This document shows, one piece after another, positions 24,271 to 37,310 of a stretch of 64,000 nt of DNA. A program made the position numbers and the translations under genes. The notes beneath the pieces were generated by a model, which was not told the origin of the DNA, did no database searches, and saw only the letters and a list, made by a program, of their open reading frames with translations. The first letter of the stretch is position 1. Every line of letters starts with the position of its first letter. The stretch spans positions 2,924,584 to 2,988,583 of the forward strand of contig JAQFVV010012499.1 in NCBI GenBank assembly GCA_028023455.1. Direction: 5' to 3'. Source of the stretch: Epiperipatus broadwayi. Lineage: Eukaryota > Onychophora > Udeonychophora > Euonychophora > Peripatidae.

Positions 24271-25879
24271 TACATTTTAACAAAAAAAAATCATTAAAAT
24301 GAAATTACTGGCATAATTAAATGATAACTACGTGTTACAAATGAAAGAAATTTATCAATAAGATGTTTGAAATATATATATATTTAAAAATCAAAACTTA
24401 TGTACAATAAAATAACAACATTATAAAAAATTAAATTTGAATACAAGATTGATATAAAGCAAAGGGTAGACATTGTACAGATCGCACAACAATCTTTTAT
24501 CAGGAAAACAAAAATTAAGTCTAATAAATATAAAAAATCAATTCTGCTATGCATCAGTGATATTTAACAGTGCGATGAAATAACCTGACCATGCAGTGAG
24601 TGACGACCATAATTTAAATAGCTAGAACAAGTCATTGGGGGCTAAATAGTTTTATTACATAAACAGAAACGGAAATATTTTCATTACAACACGTATACAT
24701 TAGAACTAAAGCTTTGATATTATGATTACAACATTATTAATTAAAGAACAAATTACTAATAAACATAAAGCAAATTTGAGGTCTACAAAAAATAAAACGT
24801 CTGCATACTTCATCTAGGATTCTGGATTATCATAAGCCAATCAAATCCAATATTCCAAAAAGATTAAATCTTTGATGTCCTCTTTTATGCTGGAGAGTAC
24901 AATAGGATTATTTTTCCATCTATCTTCACAAAAAAATTTTGTCTGTCCTCAGAATAAAAACTGAATAGTTTTATTTACTTTATTTCTATTTTAGTAATAG
25001 AATCATTTTTTCCTATTTTTTAAGACTAAGTTTCCATAGTAGTAAGTTGTAATTACTTCTTAATTCTACTGATATTGTTAACTTGCTTGCTTTACATTAA
25101 AAAAAATCAATTAATTATTATTTTTAATCATGACATTCAATATTGATTTTGTCATAATTTTCATCATTAATGTTTTGGATATTTAGTTATATTATCATGC
25201 TTCTCCAGACATAGCATATTTACTCCCACTGTAAAAATAGAAATTGTATGCCATTTCTGTTAGATCTTTACAGAGTTTTTTTAAGTATTCTGATTAGTGT
25301 TAATTTTGTGGCTTCTGCATTTAAGGCTATAAGATCTTCTTGCAAGCTCTATTTCATCATCTCAGAGAAATCTGATCATTCATCTCATTTGTTTTCTGCC
25401 ATGGTGTCAAATTGTTCTTATTCTACACATAAATTGACATTTCTTCTAGGGTCATGGCAATATCTCCTAATTTTTTAAAAAATACTGATAAACCATTTAC
25501 ATGCTATGTATACTCAATTTATTATCTGTTCTAATTAATACTATTTTTCCTATCATATGATTCATGAAGGTAATAAGCTATATTGTTGTTTTAATCAACA
25601 TTTTTAACAGGTGTACTATCTTTTTGAAAGTTCATTAGATTCTGAATAGTATACATGTGCAAAAAAGTTATTTTCTGTCTTCTATTGATAGAAATCAGTC
25701 CTTCCAAAACCCCATGATGCATAAAAATAACACAAAGTGCTTTTATAGATGTTATCATTTATAGTAAATTTATACTTAATTTGTGGATCAACCTACAGAT
25801 TTGGGCTAATAAAAGGGTTAATCTTGACTTTAACTTTCTGCTTAATAGTTTTGTTAAGATTATAGTGATAGATATCTAT
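24271..25879. other. Unassigned DNA next to the Gypsy remnant
   Basis: On the minus strand this would be downstream of the integrase and could hold the end of the same Gypsy element, but no chromodomain, env or LTR was recognised. The plus-strand frame at 25248-25478 lies antisense to that possible extension and shows no motif. Confidence 0.4.
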
Positions 25880-27035
25880 AGCTAATATATGCTGTGTGAA
25901 TAAAGCTGGATGTAGTGCTTCCTAAAGCTGAGCTTTATCACTCTTTTTTATCAGTTCTTATATTGGACATATAGCTTTTTGGCAACTCCATTTATTGTGG
26001 GTAGTATGGATATGCAAGAATGTGAGATATACACTATTATTTTAGCAACTCTCTATCTTCTTCAATGTGAAGGCTGTTTGATTGTCTCAAACTAGTACAG
26101 ACAAATTCATGGTATGTAAAAATCTCTAGATCTATTTTATTAATTCTTCTGCACCACTATTTTTTCAGAGTACAATCTACCTTTCTTGACATTTCTCTTG
26201 ACAAAAATATCCTTTAAAAGGTTCTGTAAAATCTACATATATTTTCTGTCAAGATTTAATGGTTTCAGGCCAGACAATGTACATTTTGACTTTGCACTGC
26301 CTTTTTTCTAACATGCTTTACATTTTTTAACATAGTTCTCCAAATGTGAGTTAAATCTCTGCTATCATACATGTCCACAAGCTAGGACTTTTGCACTGAC
26401 TATTCTAAAATGTCTACTATGAGTTTGCTTCATGGCTCTTTAGAGAGAAAAATCTAATCTCTATTTAGGATTCATCAAATTGTGATTGATAGCTTCTAAC
26501 ATATATTTCTCAATACTTGAGCATTGATTCAGCCAACATGATTACATTAATTTTATCAATTAGCCATATCCGTCATCCACTTTTGTCCAGTCTGCAATTC
26601 ATTGTGTCTATATAAGTTATACCAGGATTATTCTTCATCAACAAGTCATGATAATATGCCTGTGTGCATTATTTCTTACTCTCTTTTTTGTATATTAATA
26701 TGTTTTATATGCTCAGAGGATGTTATGCCAGTATATGCTTAAATAATCTGGTAAAGATTTGTTTTTATCTTGATATTCAAGAGAGGGTAAGGTCAGTAAA
26801 TTAAACTTTTTAATCATAATTAAAGTTAAAATCTCTGTCATACAAATACTTGTGAATTCCTCTTATTCTGAAAATTATTGATGATATGTCTTTGTAGTTT
26901 GCTATAATTTTGCTCTTTGGAAAAACTCAGGAAGCATATGCTGATGGCCTTTTTTGATCTTTCAGTTAGATTTAAAGTGTCAATTACCCAGATCATACAT
27001 CCTGCATTCTTAGTAGCCTCTTCCACATTCATTAC
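25880..27035 (-). pseudogene. Gypsy-type LTR retrotransposon pol remnant (RNase H and integrase)
   Basis: Reading on the minus strand, the frame at 26838-27032 contains SFSKEQNYSKLQR, the RNase H signature usually seen as A-S-R-x-L-S-x-A-E-x-N-Y-S-x-L-E/Q-R-E. Further along are an integrase zinc-binding piece (ENYVKKCKAC, about 26311-26341) and the start of the integrase core with K-I-Y-V-D-F-T-E-P-F-K-G (about 26202-26249). Near 26000 the block A-Y-P-Y-Y-P-Q corresponds to the family's P-Y-H-P-Q-S-N-G. Stops and frameshifts lie between the pieces. Integrase would insert the element cDNA and RNase H would degrade the RNA template; neither can be made here. LTRs of this copy were not found, and it is separate from the element at 47-52 kb. 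Confidence 0.75.
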
Positions 27036-27388
27036 TTAGGGAACTTATAAGAAAGATGAGAGTAAAGTTTGAACAATTTCTATATGTGTTGTATATAAAA
27101 AATTAACAGCAAAACAATATAACAAGTAATAGAATAAACCATGGCATATAGCATCAGCTCAACACATCATGGTCTCATTCCTAGTGGAAATAATTTGCAG
27201 AAGCCAAAGTAACTGGGATGTCAAAACAATAGATGACATCTACATTTCTAAACAAAGTATTTCTTTATTAATTAACCAAAAAGAAAAATCCAAAAGACAA
27301 ACAAAAACTAAAAACAATTATAAAATATTTTAAAAGAATCCTGATTACTTTTAATAAATGAAAAAGACTGAAAATTGCAAATATATTG
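27036..27388. other. Unassigned DNA between Gypsy remnant and SINE
   Basis: The reverse transcriptase of the neighbouring Gypsy remnant would be expected here on the minus strand, but I could not recognise its motifs. Confidence 0.4.
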
Positions 27389-27537
27389 AAAACAACTCCA
27401 TCAAGATAGTCTTGCGTTGTTAGCCGAGAGTATCGCAGCCGCCATGCAAGCAAGTAGTTGGTTGCAGACGGTTGTGGGTTCGCGTCCCGGCCGATGCTAT
27501 GACATATGGAAAAAAAAAAAACAACTCCATCAAGATA
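27389..27537 (+). mobile_element. tRNA-derived SINE with target-site duplication and poly-A tail
   Basis: The core 27409-27510 is sharply less A+T-rich than its surroundings. It has a pol III A-box-like TAGCCGAGAG (27421-27430) and a B box GGTTCGCGTCC (27477-27487). It ends in a run of A (27510-27520). The host sequence AACAACTCCATCAAGATA occurs immediately before (27391-27408) and again after the tail (to 27537). This is a long, apparently perfect direct repeat typical of LINE-mediated insertion. The A-to-B spacing (about 56 bp) suits a class II tRNA ancestor. The perfect duplication suggests recent insertion. The minus-strand frame across it is not a gene. Confidence 0.92.
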
Positions 27538-27780
27538 CAACACCTACAAAGGAAAATAATTAAAAGACTAAAGATATAAAAGCAATAAGATCAAGGCCAT
27601 GAAAAAAATTGCTCTACTGTTCATGCTAGAAAATTCAACTGTAAGTAAAACTTTTTATCAAAAAAAAAGAATGTGAAGCTTCTCATTTTCTCACATTAAT
27701 TCTTAATTAATCTATGAAAAAACATTTATAAAGTTATTATTGAGATATTATTTTATATAGTGCTATGTTTTAATACTGTA

Positions 27781-27995
27781 ATAGTGATATTAGCGATTAA
27801 GCCAATGCACATAAATTATAAATGAATACTCTCACTTTGTTCCATACACAAGATATAGTATTTTAGAAAGAATGGAATGAATCCACCCATTCTTTCAACC
27901 CAAACATTTATGTATGGGCAAATCTTAAGCATATAGTATTCATTTATAATTTATGTTTAAAGCACATGTGCATTGGCTTAATCGCTAATCACTAT
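27781..27995. mobile_element. Palindromic MITE, family M, copy 2
   Basis: The arm at 27781-27829 (GATTAAGCCAATGCAC) is the inverse of 27937-27995. The centre carries CTTTGTTCCATACAC, and the flank TATAGTGCTATGTTTT matches copy 1 at 21053-21247. It is a non-autonomous inverted-repeat element. Confidence 0.8.
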
Positions 27996-30743
27996 TAAAG
28001 TTATTATTATAAATTAAAGCTATTATTTCATTACTTAATACAAAAAACAAATGGAATAGGATTTTAATCATCTTGAAATGCTTTAAATTTATCGAAGTAA
28101 TTGATCAATTATTAGGAGTTTTGCTTGACATATTATCTTTAAATTCTTATTTTAGGGTAGTCTACTAATTCAGCATTAAACATTCATATATATTATAAAT
28201 CTATAAACAATTACATATCAACTATTGTTAATTAAAAAGTAAAATGATAAAAAAATATGTAAAACCTCACCAAATATAATTATCTAGAATGATACAATCT
28301 TCTTAATAATTCACTTGAAAACAGGTGCTGAAATGCACCTGGCCTGCCTAAGTTATTTAAAAGATGTTTTAACTTTTATATCTATCTGACTTTCACAACA
28401 TAATGAGACAATTTCTCAAGAAAAATGTATATATTACTTCAGGTTTGTAATCATGAATCCATACAAAAAAAAGGAAAATATATTATCCAAATCATTAATA
28501 AAATGCACATATCACCTGATGAATATTAATGTTTCCTACTATATTTTTCTAAAAGAAACGTTATTAATGTTAATATCTGCAATGTTGAACCACATTTTAG
28601 AATCATTGAGTTGTTTGCTGTAAAAAGAACAAACAATAGATTTAAAATTTTTTTTAGTTTTTTGCTGAATCTTTTACTTAATATATTAATATAAGAAAAT
28701 CATACTAATTTTAATGAACTAATTATGTATTAATGTTTTAAAAATTCAACAACAAACAACTACATACACCTCATCCACGAGAATTGTCAAAATGACAAAT
28801 GGCATAAATAATCAAATTGTTTTTTAGTATAAAACATACTTAGCAACCATGCAATTATGACAATCTTCTTGACTAATAACATTTTAAATTTTATTTTCGT
28901 AAATGAATTATAGAGAACTGCTCAGCCAATGTTTTAATTCAAACAAAGATATAAACCTTTCCACACAATGAACTTGTCCATCAGTGTCAACAAATTACAA
29001 AAAACTCTTATCAACTTTCAAAATGTGAATCCAGTTTATAAATCACTGACCAATAACTAGAAAACAATGATTTTTACCAAATACAATTTGTATAATCAAG
29101 TTATTCTGTTATTTGAGTCTGATAAATTATTCATTCCCTAAACTGAGGCCTGTAGACAGAGACCATATTGCAGATGACAATAATCACTGAAATTTGACAC
29201 ATTAATTTGGCTATGACTAGCTCAAGCTATTCACTTCTAGCTTTTAATTTTAAGACACTTTTCTGTTTATATATAAATAAAGAGAATTTATTACTATTAT
29301 GAGTGTTTAATATTAATAACTAACTTATTGACAGAACCTATATTTGATATTGAAACATATGTTTCATTGCTATAGTTCAAGGAATAGGCAAGAAGAGAAG
29401 TTGAGGGTTAGAATAGTTACTGTTAGTCCTACAGAATCAAAATACATGAAAATTAATTAAAAATTATTAGTATAAAAAAGTAAAAATTATGTATAATATA
29501 CATACATATATGTAAGTGTGCATGAAAATAATTGGTACAAACTAATTTAAAACAAATAAAAAGATAAAAAACATTCTCAAAATTCTGTATATTCAAAACT
29601 ATAAAATATATTTCTTCTTTTTTTTTTTGTTATAAAATATTTAAATTTTTTTAAAAAAGTACAACTATTTTTTTTTATTTTATTTCTTAGAATTAAGAGT
29701 GTCTAAAATTGATTAGAATGTTAATTATAGTAATTAAGAATGTTTTTTGTAAGTATAATTTTAAAAAAAAAATTTTTTTTTTTTTTATATTATTATTATT
29801 ACAAGAAGTTAAACTAGAAATAAACTGCTTAGATGAAAATTTTGGTAAAATATATTGACAAAATAAAAAAAAAATATTTAAATTCAAGTTCAATTCTATG
29901 ATAGTAGATTGACCAGAAAGAATTCTTTATGATTTTGTTTGATTAATTGGAGGGGAAAAAAACCACTTTTATACTTATTTATACTATTCAGCAAAAAATT
30001 AAGTTAATCTTCAAAGACAAAAATTCAATCAAAGAGGGAATTTGGGAAAAGAATACAAATAAGGTTTTAAAATAAACATAAAACATGAGGGAAATGCTAG
30101 CTAGAAATCAGTGAAAATCTAACTGAGGAGTGAAATTCTAGTTTGTGAAGGAAGTATACAGTCTATTGTCTTTTCAAATTTTTCTACTTGGAAAAGTAGA
30201 GCAAAAAAGTTTGATTTCCCCAATATCCTGAAGAAAAACAATGGAGCAGATTCTATATGTGAGTAACCTATTGCAAGATAAAATCAAATTTTCACCATGT
30301 ATGCTATATATAAATGTGATTTCTAAAAACTAATCAATATTAAATGTCTCATATTGACAGTAGTGAACCTGAGAGTCCATCTATTGAAGATGAAAAACAA
30401 ATTATTATTGGGGGAAAAAAATATGCTAGCAAAAAACAACTACATGGTTATATATTTGTGGGCTTGAAGATGCAAAGTTATTTATATTTATTCTGAACTA
30501 TAAAAACGTTCAAATAAATTGTAAAGTGCTCTGAGTATTTGTGTTTCTAAGAATATTTGTGGATGATTTCTTTAAAAACTATATGAATAATAAAAGCCTG
30601 ACACTATGTATTTTATTGATTGATTTTTATTGTTTCAAATGTAGATAACAATCTGTTTCAATTTTCAGCATTTTAAAATTCTATGTGGCATAGATAATAT
30701 TATGCCCTTTCACAAATGTATCAGTTCACTGAAAACTTTCTAA
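27996..30743. other. Unassigned A+T-rich DNA
   Basis: No gene or known repeat recognised in 2.7 kb. Long A and T runs occur around 29610-29790. The frame at 29693-29893 is low-complexity. Confidence 0.45.
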
Positions 30744-32428
30744 CCTTGCGATCTCATCAAATAATGTGTATACAAGGAATTTTGACAAAATAAATTTGTT
30801 AAAATGGATCCTAAGTAAATGTTTTTTCATGACATTTTCACAAAGTTTAGACATTTATTGGCAGACTGATATGTATCTGAAAAAGTGGAGCAGGCCTAAT
30901 ACATCGCACACTAATCATACCAGACTACTATGTAAACCTGAAAAAGTACATTTTTAACAATATAAAAAGTATAAATTTGTATGCAAAAATAATAAAAACA
31001 CATTATGATACTAAACAAAAACAGGTAGTTGCAAGTTTTTAAATCAACATTCTGCCATCACAACTCCCTCTGCCCCAAGGTACAACATTCTGCCATGACC
31101 CACACAGACACAATTCTGAAATTTTATTTAAAATTAAAAAATATTAGGTATATTAACTCTGGCATGAAATTACAAAATGGACACAAAAGCAAAATTAACA
31201 TAAGCAAAACCAAAAAAAAAAATACTAGGTACATCTATTCACTCACTTAAAATCAAAACATTCTTATATATATATAACAAAAATTGTCATGATGAAACAA
31301 TCATATGTCTCTCTGCAAAAGTTCTTCAAACATTACTATTTCATTTTAAATGCATCCTCCTTCCATCTAGGTCAACTATTACAAAATGGAAACTTAAACA
31401 ACATTTGTTTATGAGATATAATATCTGCATGAAATCTTGATTGAGAAATGTGTCTAAATGTATTTTGTTTTTTAAAATAATGAAATTAGTACCCTTTTAT
31501 CACATATAAAATAAAATTACTAAATTTTTATTGAAATGGAATCAATGTGGAGGACTGATTTTTTTTCATATTGTCCAGAATGCAAAGGATAGTATTATCT
31601 TCTTTGAGCATTTGGCCAAATATAAATCTGCATGCTAGCATGCTGTTCTTCTGTATTGTTTATTATGCTATTTCACTGAATCTCAAAGTCTTTCAATGTT
31701 TCAAGCATGAACACTGGCTTCTGGATTGACAAAGTTATATTTATGGTTGCCATTTTCCAATTTATTACTGTTTTGTAAGCTACATCCAGCTGTGATTTTC
31801 CCCATTCTATCAATGTTGATTTTTGATCCCAGCTATAAATAAAATGTAACAATCTCAGAAATATAATTATAAAATCCTCCAAAACACATTGTCTTACAAA
31901 GACCTACTTTACTATTACAATCTCGAACATTACACAATTGCTTGTCTGAAGTGTGAATATAAAGGGTCAAACCATGGCCATTTGGGCATACTTTTTTAAA
32001 TGGCAGGATCCCTTTTTGTTGAAAGTAGTGGACTGCATATATCTCAGTAATGGTAAATCCCAAATTTTGATCATTTTCTGCTGTAACAAAAAATAAAAAA
32101 GTAAATCATATGAATCACAAAATGGAAAGAAAATCAAAATGAAAAGTACATGAATTTACTCACTTATAATCAAAAACACTATGTGTATAATACAAAATCC
32201 AATAAAGACACCTGTATAATAAGACATATGAGTGCACTAGGAAATCAAAAAAACTGAATACACTTTAGAGCACTTGTCATAACAAATTCTGGACAATAAA
32301 TGATATGTATAATAAGCAGAAAATGATCAAAATTTTGTAATTATAAATTTATTATTTAAGTTTATCAGAAGTTCCCATGTACATGTTATTTGATGAGATC
32401 ACAGGGTTTATTTGATGAGATAGCAAGA
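30744..32428 (-). mobile_element. Merlin-type (ISXO2-like) DNA transposon remnant
   Basis: A minus-strand ISXO2-like transposase remnant (31673-32063) lies between inverted terminal motifs. The left end 30745-30766 reads CTTGCGATCTCATCAAATAA. The right end contains its inverse twice, TTATTTGATGAGATCACAGG (32387-32406) and TTATTTGATGAGATAGCAAG (32408-32427). The 1.7 kb length fits eukaryotic Merlin elements. A target-site duplication could not be identified, and the exact ends are uncertain. Frames on the plus strand inside are shadows. Confidence 0.72.
31550..32063 (-). pseudogene. ISXO2-like / Merlin transposase, frameshifted
   Basis: Two overlapping minus-strand frames, 31833-32063 and 31673-31882, together read as the N-terminal half of an ISXO2-like transposase. 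The first has Y-F-Q-Q-K-G-I-L-P, then a zinc-ribbon-like CPNGH and a second pair of cysteines (C-N-V-R-D-C), followed by V-G-L-C-K-T-M-C-F-G-G. The second continues with LLHFIYSWDQKSTLIEWGKS and a V-I-N-W block, matching the helix-turn-helix-like region before the catalytic domain. A -1/+1 shift near 31833-31882 separates them. Left of 31673 a weak I-F-G-Q-M-L-K-E-D piece may be the start of the DDE core (usually F-G-G-x-x-R-E). It cannot encode an active enzyme. Confidence 0.82.
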
Positions 32429-32607
32429 TTAAAAATTTATCAATGAAATGACATGGATGTTAAAAGGCATAGAAGGTTTAATACTTAAGTATATTCTGTT
32501 CTCCACCCACTCACTATAATTATATAGTTTGAAAATTAATTATGAAAAATTTTGCATTGTTAAAATATTTCATGGTAATATTATGTTTGTTATATATATA
32601 TATATAT

Positions 32608-35600
32608 TGTACCCTCCTCCCCCGTCGCCTCTCACTCCAAAATAATCTATATATCCTTAAATTCCGGGTTCTCTCTCTAGCTCAGTCTTAACAAAATCAA
32701 TGAAATTAATTTATTAAAAATGATTTTTACTAGCTCTAAACTTTAAAATATAAATACAGTTATATTATTAAAAATTTATTATTTTCATGAGACATGGAGC
32801 GACGACACGGGGAGCGAGACAGACTACATTGAGATATATCCACATGATACTATCCCAATGGCATAAGAACACTATACTAAATAATCAACTTATGGTATTC
32901 TTATGACTTTCCAAGCTCTTTTCATTACGATTAAGATAATAATCATATCTTATTATTCTTTGTAATAATAATTTAGCTCAATTAAATAATTTAAGTAAAT
33001 AAATGAAATAAAATCAAATCAAATAAATCTCAGGTTCATAAATTGCATTTAAACTGATTTTAATTACGGTAGTAAACTATGAGAAGGGAATTTTATGTCA
33101 TAAATTCACTACGTAACAACTAACAATAATAAATAAGAATAATGATAATAATAGTATAATGTAATCCTATTTCTTCTTAAAATGAAATAAATAAATAAAT
33201 ATTACGTTCGTGGTAGTATTTAATAATCTAACAATCAAAATACGTGTTGTAATATTGGCATATAATTTATTTTAATATTGTGGCAACCAACTTATGACCA
33301 ATAAACGATATAATTATAATCCTTTAATTTTATCATACAAATGAATTTTCAAGAATTATTATAACACTTTTATGTTTATCTACTTTGTGCAAAATTATAT
33401 GTCTGTTGCAATTATAAATGTGTATTGCGATATCATGCATTCTATGTAGAGAAATAATAACTAAGACACGAAGCTTACAAATAAATTTATAACATAGTTT
33501 ATTAATAATTATACAAATAACAATATTTACATTATGTACATCGGATATCCCTACTTTCCTGTTACAAAATTACTTTACTAGTTTATCTCTTAACATTAAA
33601 TTTCTACTTATTTTATTTTTAACTCTTATACAGTATTATTATTATTAGATATCTGATTTTAGTTTAGCTTGTTACAAAAATGTATCTATCAATAATTATC
33701 ATTAATACTTTATATCTCTATTAATTTTAAAATTATATTTTTACAAAAATTTTTACCTTCGTAGTAAAATTATACAAAATCATAAAATTCTATTTTTATA
33801 TTATTATTCGTATGGAATCCCAAAGATTCAAACCCTTCCTGAAATTTTGATGTTTCCGTTTTATTATTGACTATACAATAATTATTAATCCAATACTTAT
33901 CCAAGCCTTTGCTTCGTATGGTAACCACAATTATTAACATACCATGCACAAATACATATATCTGTTACACATTATTGAATCATTTTTCAACCAACATGCA
34001 ATCTCTATTTTTAAATATCATATAAAATATTAAAATTTTATTATTACTTTAAAAACTTTGTTTAGATTTTTCTTTAAAAAAAATCTTATATTCTTTTCAG
34101 AATTACTTTTTAAAACTATATCATATGATTCTTCATCTCTTTATGACATTTATACTTTCACTTTTAAAATAACAATTCTAACTCATTCTAGTAAATAAAC
34201 TATTCTTACATAACTACAACATAGCCTCATTTCTATTTTATTTATCATTTCTATAAAATATCTTTCTGACGATGTATATTCATGAAACAAGGATAGCGAA
34301 AATAGATGCGTAGGATCAAAACAACTAGAATATTATCCGTCATAAAACTTGACAATGATGGCACAGTGAATTTAAAGAACACCATAGAGGAGTGACCTTT
34401 ATCTGTCTATCCACCTCTACTATAGGAGTGATGCTAAAGCTATTTCTTCAGCTTTATAAAACATCAAAAAGTTTAAAAATACGCAAAAGACACTGTCCAA
34501 AATTATATGTGTTCAGTGATAGGACTTAGTTAGCTATACTGAAATCACACAAAATACTATGATCCAAATATTTGATTTTTCTTATTTCTTGGCAAAAAAC
34601 ATCATCTTGGTTTCCTCTACACCAGTACTACCAAGTCACTATCCGATTTTATTTCTCTAGATTTATCTATGCAGTACATCGACAAATTTCTGTCTACATT
34701 TCTAACAATAATAAAATTCATTTTTAGTTCAAACTATACAGCTATTCTTAAGAAAATCTTTTACTACTTATCTCGTATATTTATAATATACCAACTATTT
34801 TAAAATTATCTGAAGATTTTGCAAACATAAAAGTTCAAAAGAATCACATAATTATTATGATACTTATTATTAATTATATTTTTAAAACAACTTATTGCAT
34901 GCACATTTAAAATTACTACTATCTCAAATATATGTTTTAATGTTGGATAAAATGTGTACTTATAATTTAAAAACTTTCATACATCATTCTTCATTAATAG
35001 ATGACCTAAAAAAAATACATTATGCATTATCAATAATATCACAATTACCAAAACGATCTCTATCTTCTTGATCGTATTCTGAAGGCTTCACCATTCCATT
35101 ACTTCTTGTAGATATTTAAAACTTCCATACATACATTTTATTTTTATAATAATATTTCTATCATTCTATTAAGCTATTATATTTAAATCTAATTATTCTT
35201 AAATTCATGTTTATATGTTTCCCTAAGCTAATATAGAATTTTTATATTTTAAATACAATCAAATAAAAATATTAAATTATATTTACGATACTGCTTTGTC
35301 GAACTTGCTTGAAAATTGTTCATAGTAAAGCTAAAAAAAATATACTTTATTTTTTCTTTCAGTCACTTAATGTTCTATTAAAAAAAAAATAACTCTGTTT
35401 AATAATCTTCATCGACGATGATCCTTAGTTTTCTCAATATTTTATACACTTATTAATTCTTGATATCTCCTTCAACATAGTCTGCTAGCTTTTTCCCGCG
35501 CGCTTTGTTCCCCGATGCATCTTGTAGATATTTTATTTAAAGATTTAGTAAATTTTTCCGTTTTCCATGGATCCATTTCTATTTAGTCATTTAATTATAT

Positions 35601-37125
35601 ATTTCTTTGATCAAACATTTTTCATTAAATTCTTTGTAATATTTTTCTCTGATCGAGATAAAGTTTAAGCTCTTTTCCATAAGATTCCTAATAGCACGTT
35701 CATATTAGTCTTTAACTTTTCCTTTATTTTAAACATTCTGGAACTATAGTTTTAATAATGTTTCTCTTTAAAATTAAACACTTTTCTTCATTATTATTTT
35801 TCTTGGTACTAGAACGCATATTAAAATTTTGTTCATAGAGAAGTATAATTTAGTTTTAAGATAGCTCTGTAAATTTATCGTCATAAATTGTTCTTGACGA
35901 CTAGCAGCTTCTTTTTCAGATTTTCACATATCGTCCCATTTGTATTCCTTTCAGTTATAAGATTAAGTTTCAGGTTGAGCACAACTAAGGTGGCATTAAG
36001 ATGATTTCCAATTATTTTTCTTTCAGCAATCACTTTAAATATTTTTTCTTGTACTTCCATGTTACTGTAGGCTTTCTGGTTAAATTTGAATAAAATTTCC
36101 TGGTAAGATAAACTTAAAATTAGCAATGCATATCTCTGTAGTCAAAATATATTATATATTACAGAATAACTTTTAGAATAAATCCGAAATTATAAATTTA
36201 TATTACTGTTCTGCTACGATGTTATCAGCCATAAAAATTTGTTACTTTCTCTTCTACTTACACATTACTTCTCCCGCTCTGTATAATTCTTAGATTTTTG
36301 TCTGTTAATTTTACATCCTTTGATTGGTTAATATTTATTTTAGCGCGAACAATTTATTCATTTTATTTTGATAACAGAATAGATGTTTAAAGTTAAGAAC
36401 TGATGACGTAATGTCTGGAATATTTATACCAATATTTTTAAATTCAATTATAGTTTTATATAAAAAAAATCATCTAAGCTTTAAAATAATTATTAAAACA
36501 ATATTTAATATTTATAACTTTCATTTTAATGATCGATGGCAATTATATCTAGTTTTAAATTCACACAGTTTATTATTATTTTACCAAGAGTGTGCGTGAA
36601 GGTATTTAATATACGGTCACGTGTCTACTAACTTTATAAAAATGATTTTTTATTTACGTCTTGGTTTAAATTACCAAAACTGATATATTTTATAAAAAAT
36701 TTTGGAAAATAATTTATAATGTTAAACTAAATATAACTCTCACCATCCCAAAGTTTATTAATAACTTATACTCTATTAATTTTGATTATTAAATATAATT
36801 ATACACTACATATAGTATTTATTTAATTTATTAGTTTTAAAATATTATATTCAAATTATTAATCTACTTTTAACTATCTATAGCTGTATTATTTTATATG
36901 GCCAGCTTTCACAACCATAAGCAATGATATTTAAGCTTTATTTAACTGTTTTCTTTTAAAATAATATATTACACTGTTACCTACCAGGTATTTTTAGCTT
37001 TAAATTGTACTATAAAATCTCATTCTCTTATTATTATTTATATATCTTACAAATATAACTTAAAATTTAAAATTTTTTAATAATTGACCTTTCTACCCTA
37101 CCTATGACCTACAGACAAGGGCACA
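32608..37125. mobile_element. Unknown 4.5 kb element R, copy 1
   Basis: This segment shares ordered similarity with 41752-46784 from end to end. Shared landmarks are TTTTCATGAGAC, CAATGGCATAAGAACACTAT, ATGAGAAGGGA, a GTGGATATCC-like block, ATCATCTTGGTTTCCT, CCATGGATCC and the terminal GGGCACAATATA. It starts TGTACCCT and ends GGGCACA, short inverted ends of TG...CA type, and both sides are TA repeats. No long frame exists. Minus-strand AATAAA-type signals occur near 33500. Short minus-strand stretches (about 34560-34690) look weakly coding-like in both copies but match nothing I know. Possibilities are a giant solo LTR or a large non-autonomous DNA element. Confidence 0.7.
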
Positions 37126-37310
37126 ATATATATATATATATATATTTAGGTATATAGTTGTTTTAGATTATTTCTTTTATGTAAATGTTTCATTTAAATA
37201 ATTTTTTAAAAAAAGAAAAAAAAATGTTTAAGAACACTAAACAAAGATTTTTTCCTCTCTCTTTTGTTGTTAGATTGTTTTTAAAAAAAAAGTTAGTCTT
37301 GAATTATGAA
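37126..37310. repeat. TA microsatellite and A-rich spacer
   Basis: The TA run at 37126-37145 adjoins the end of element R copy 1 and is likely part of its target. The rest is poly-A/T-rich. Confidence 0.7.

Noticed and set aside
27409-27510. Functional tRNA gene
   Set aside because: A and B boxes exist, but an acceptor stem and cloverleaf do not close, and target-site duplications plus poly-A tail show a SINE.
31029-31250. Plus-strand frame inside the Merlin remnant
   Set aside because: It is antisense to the transposase side of the element, and no motif is seen.
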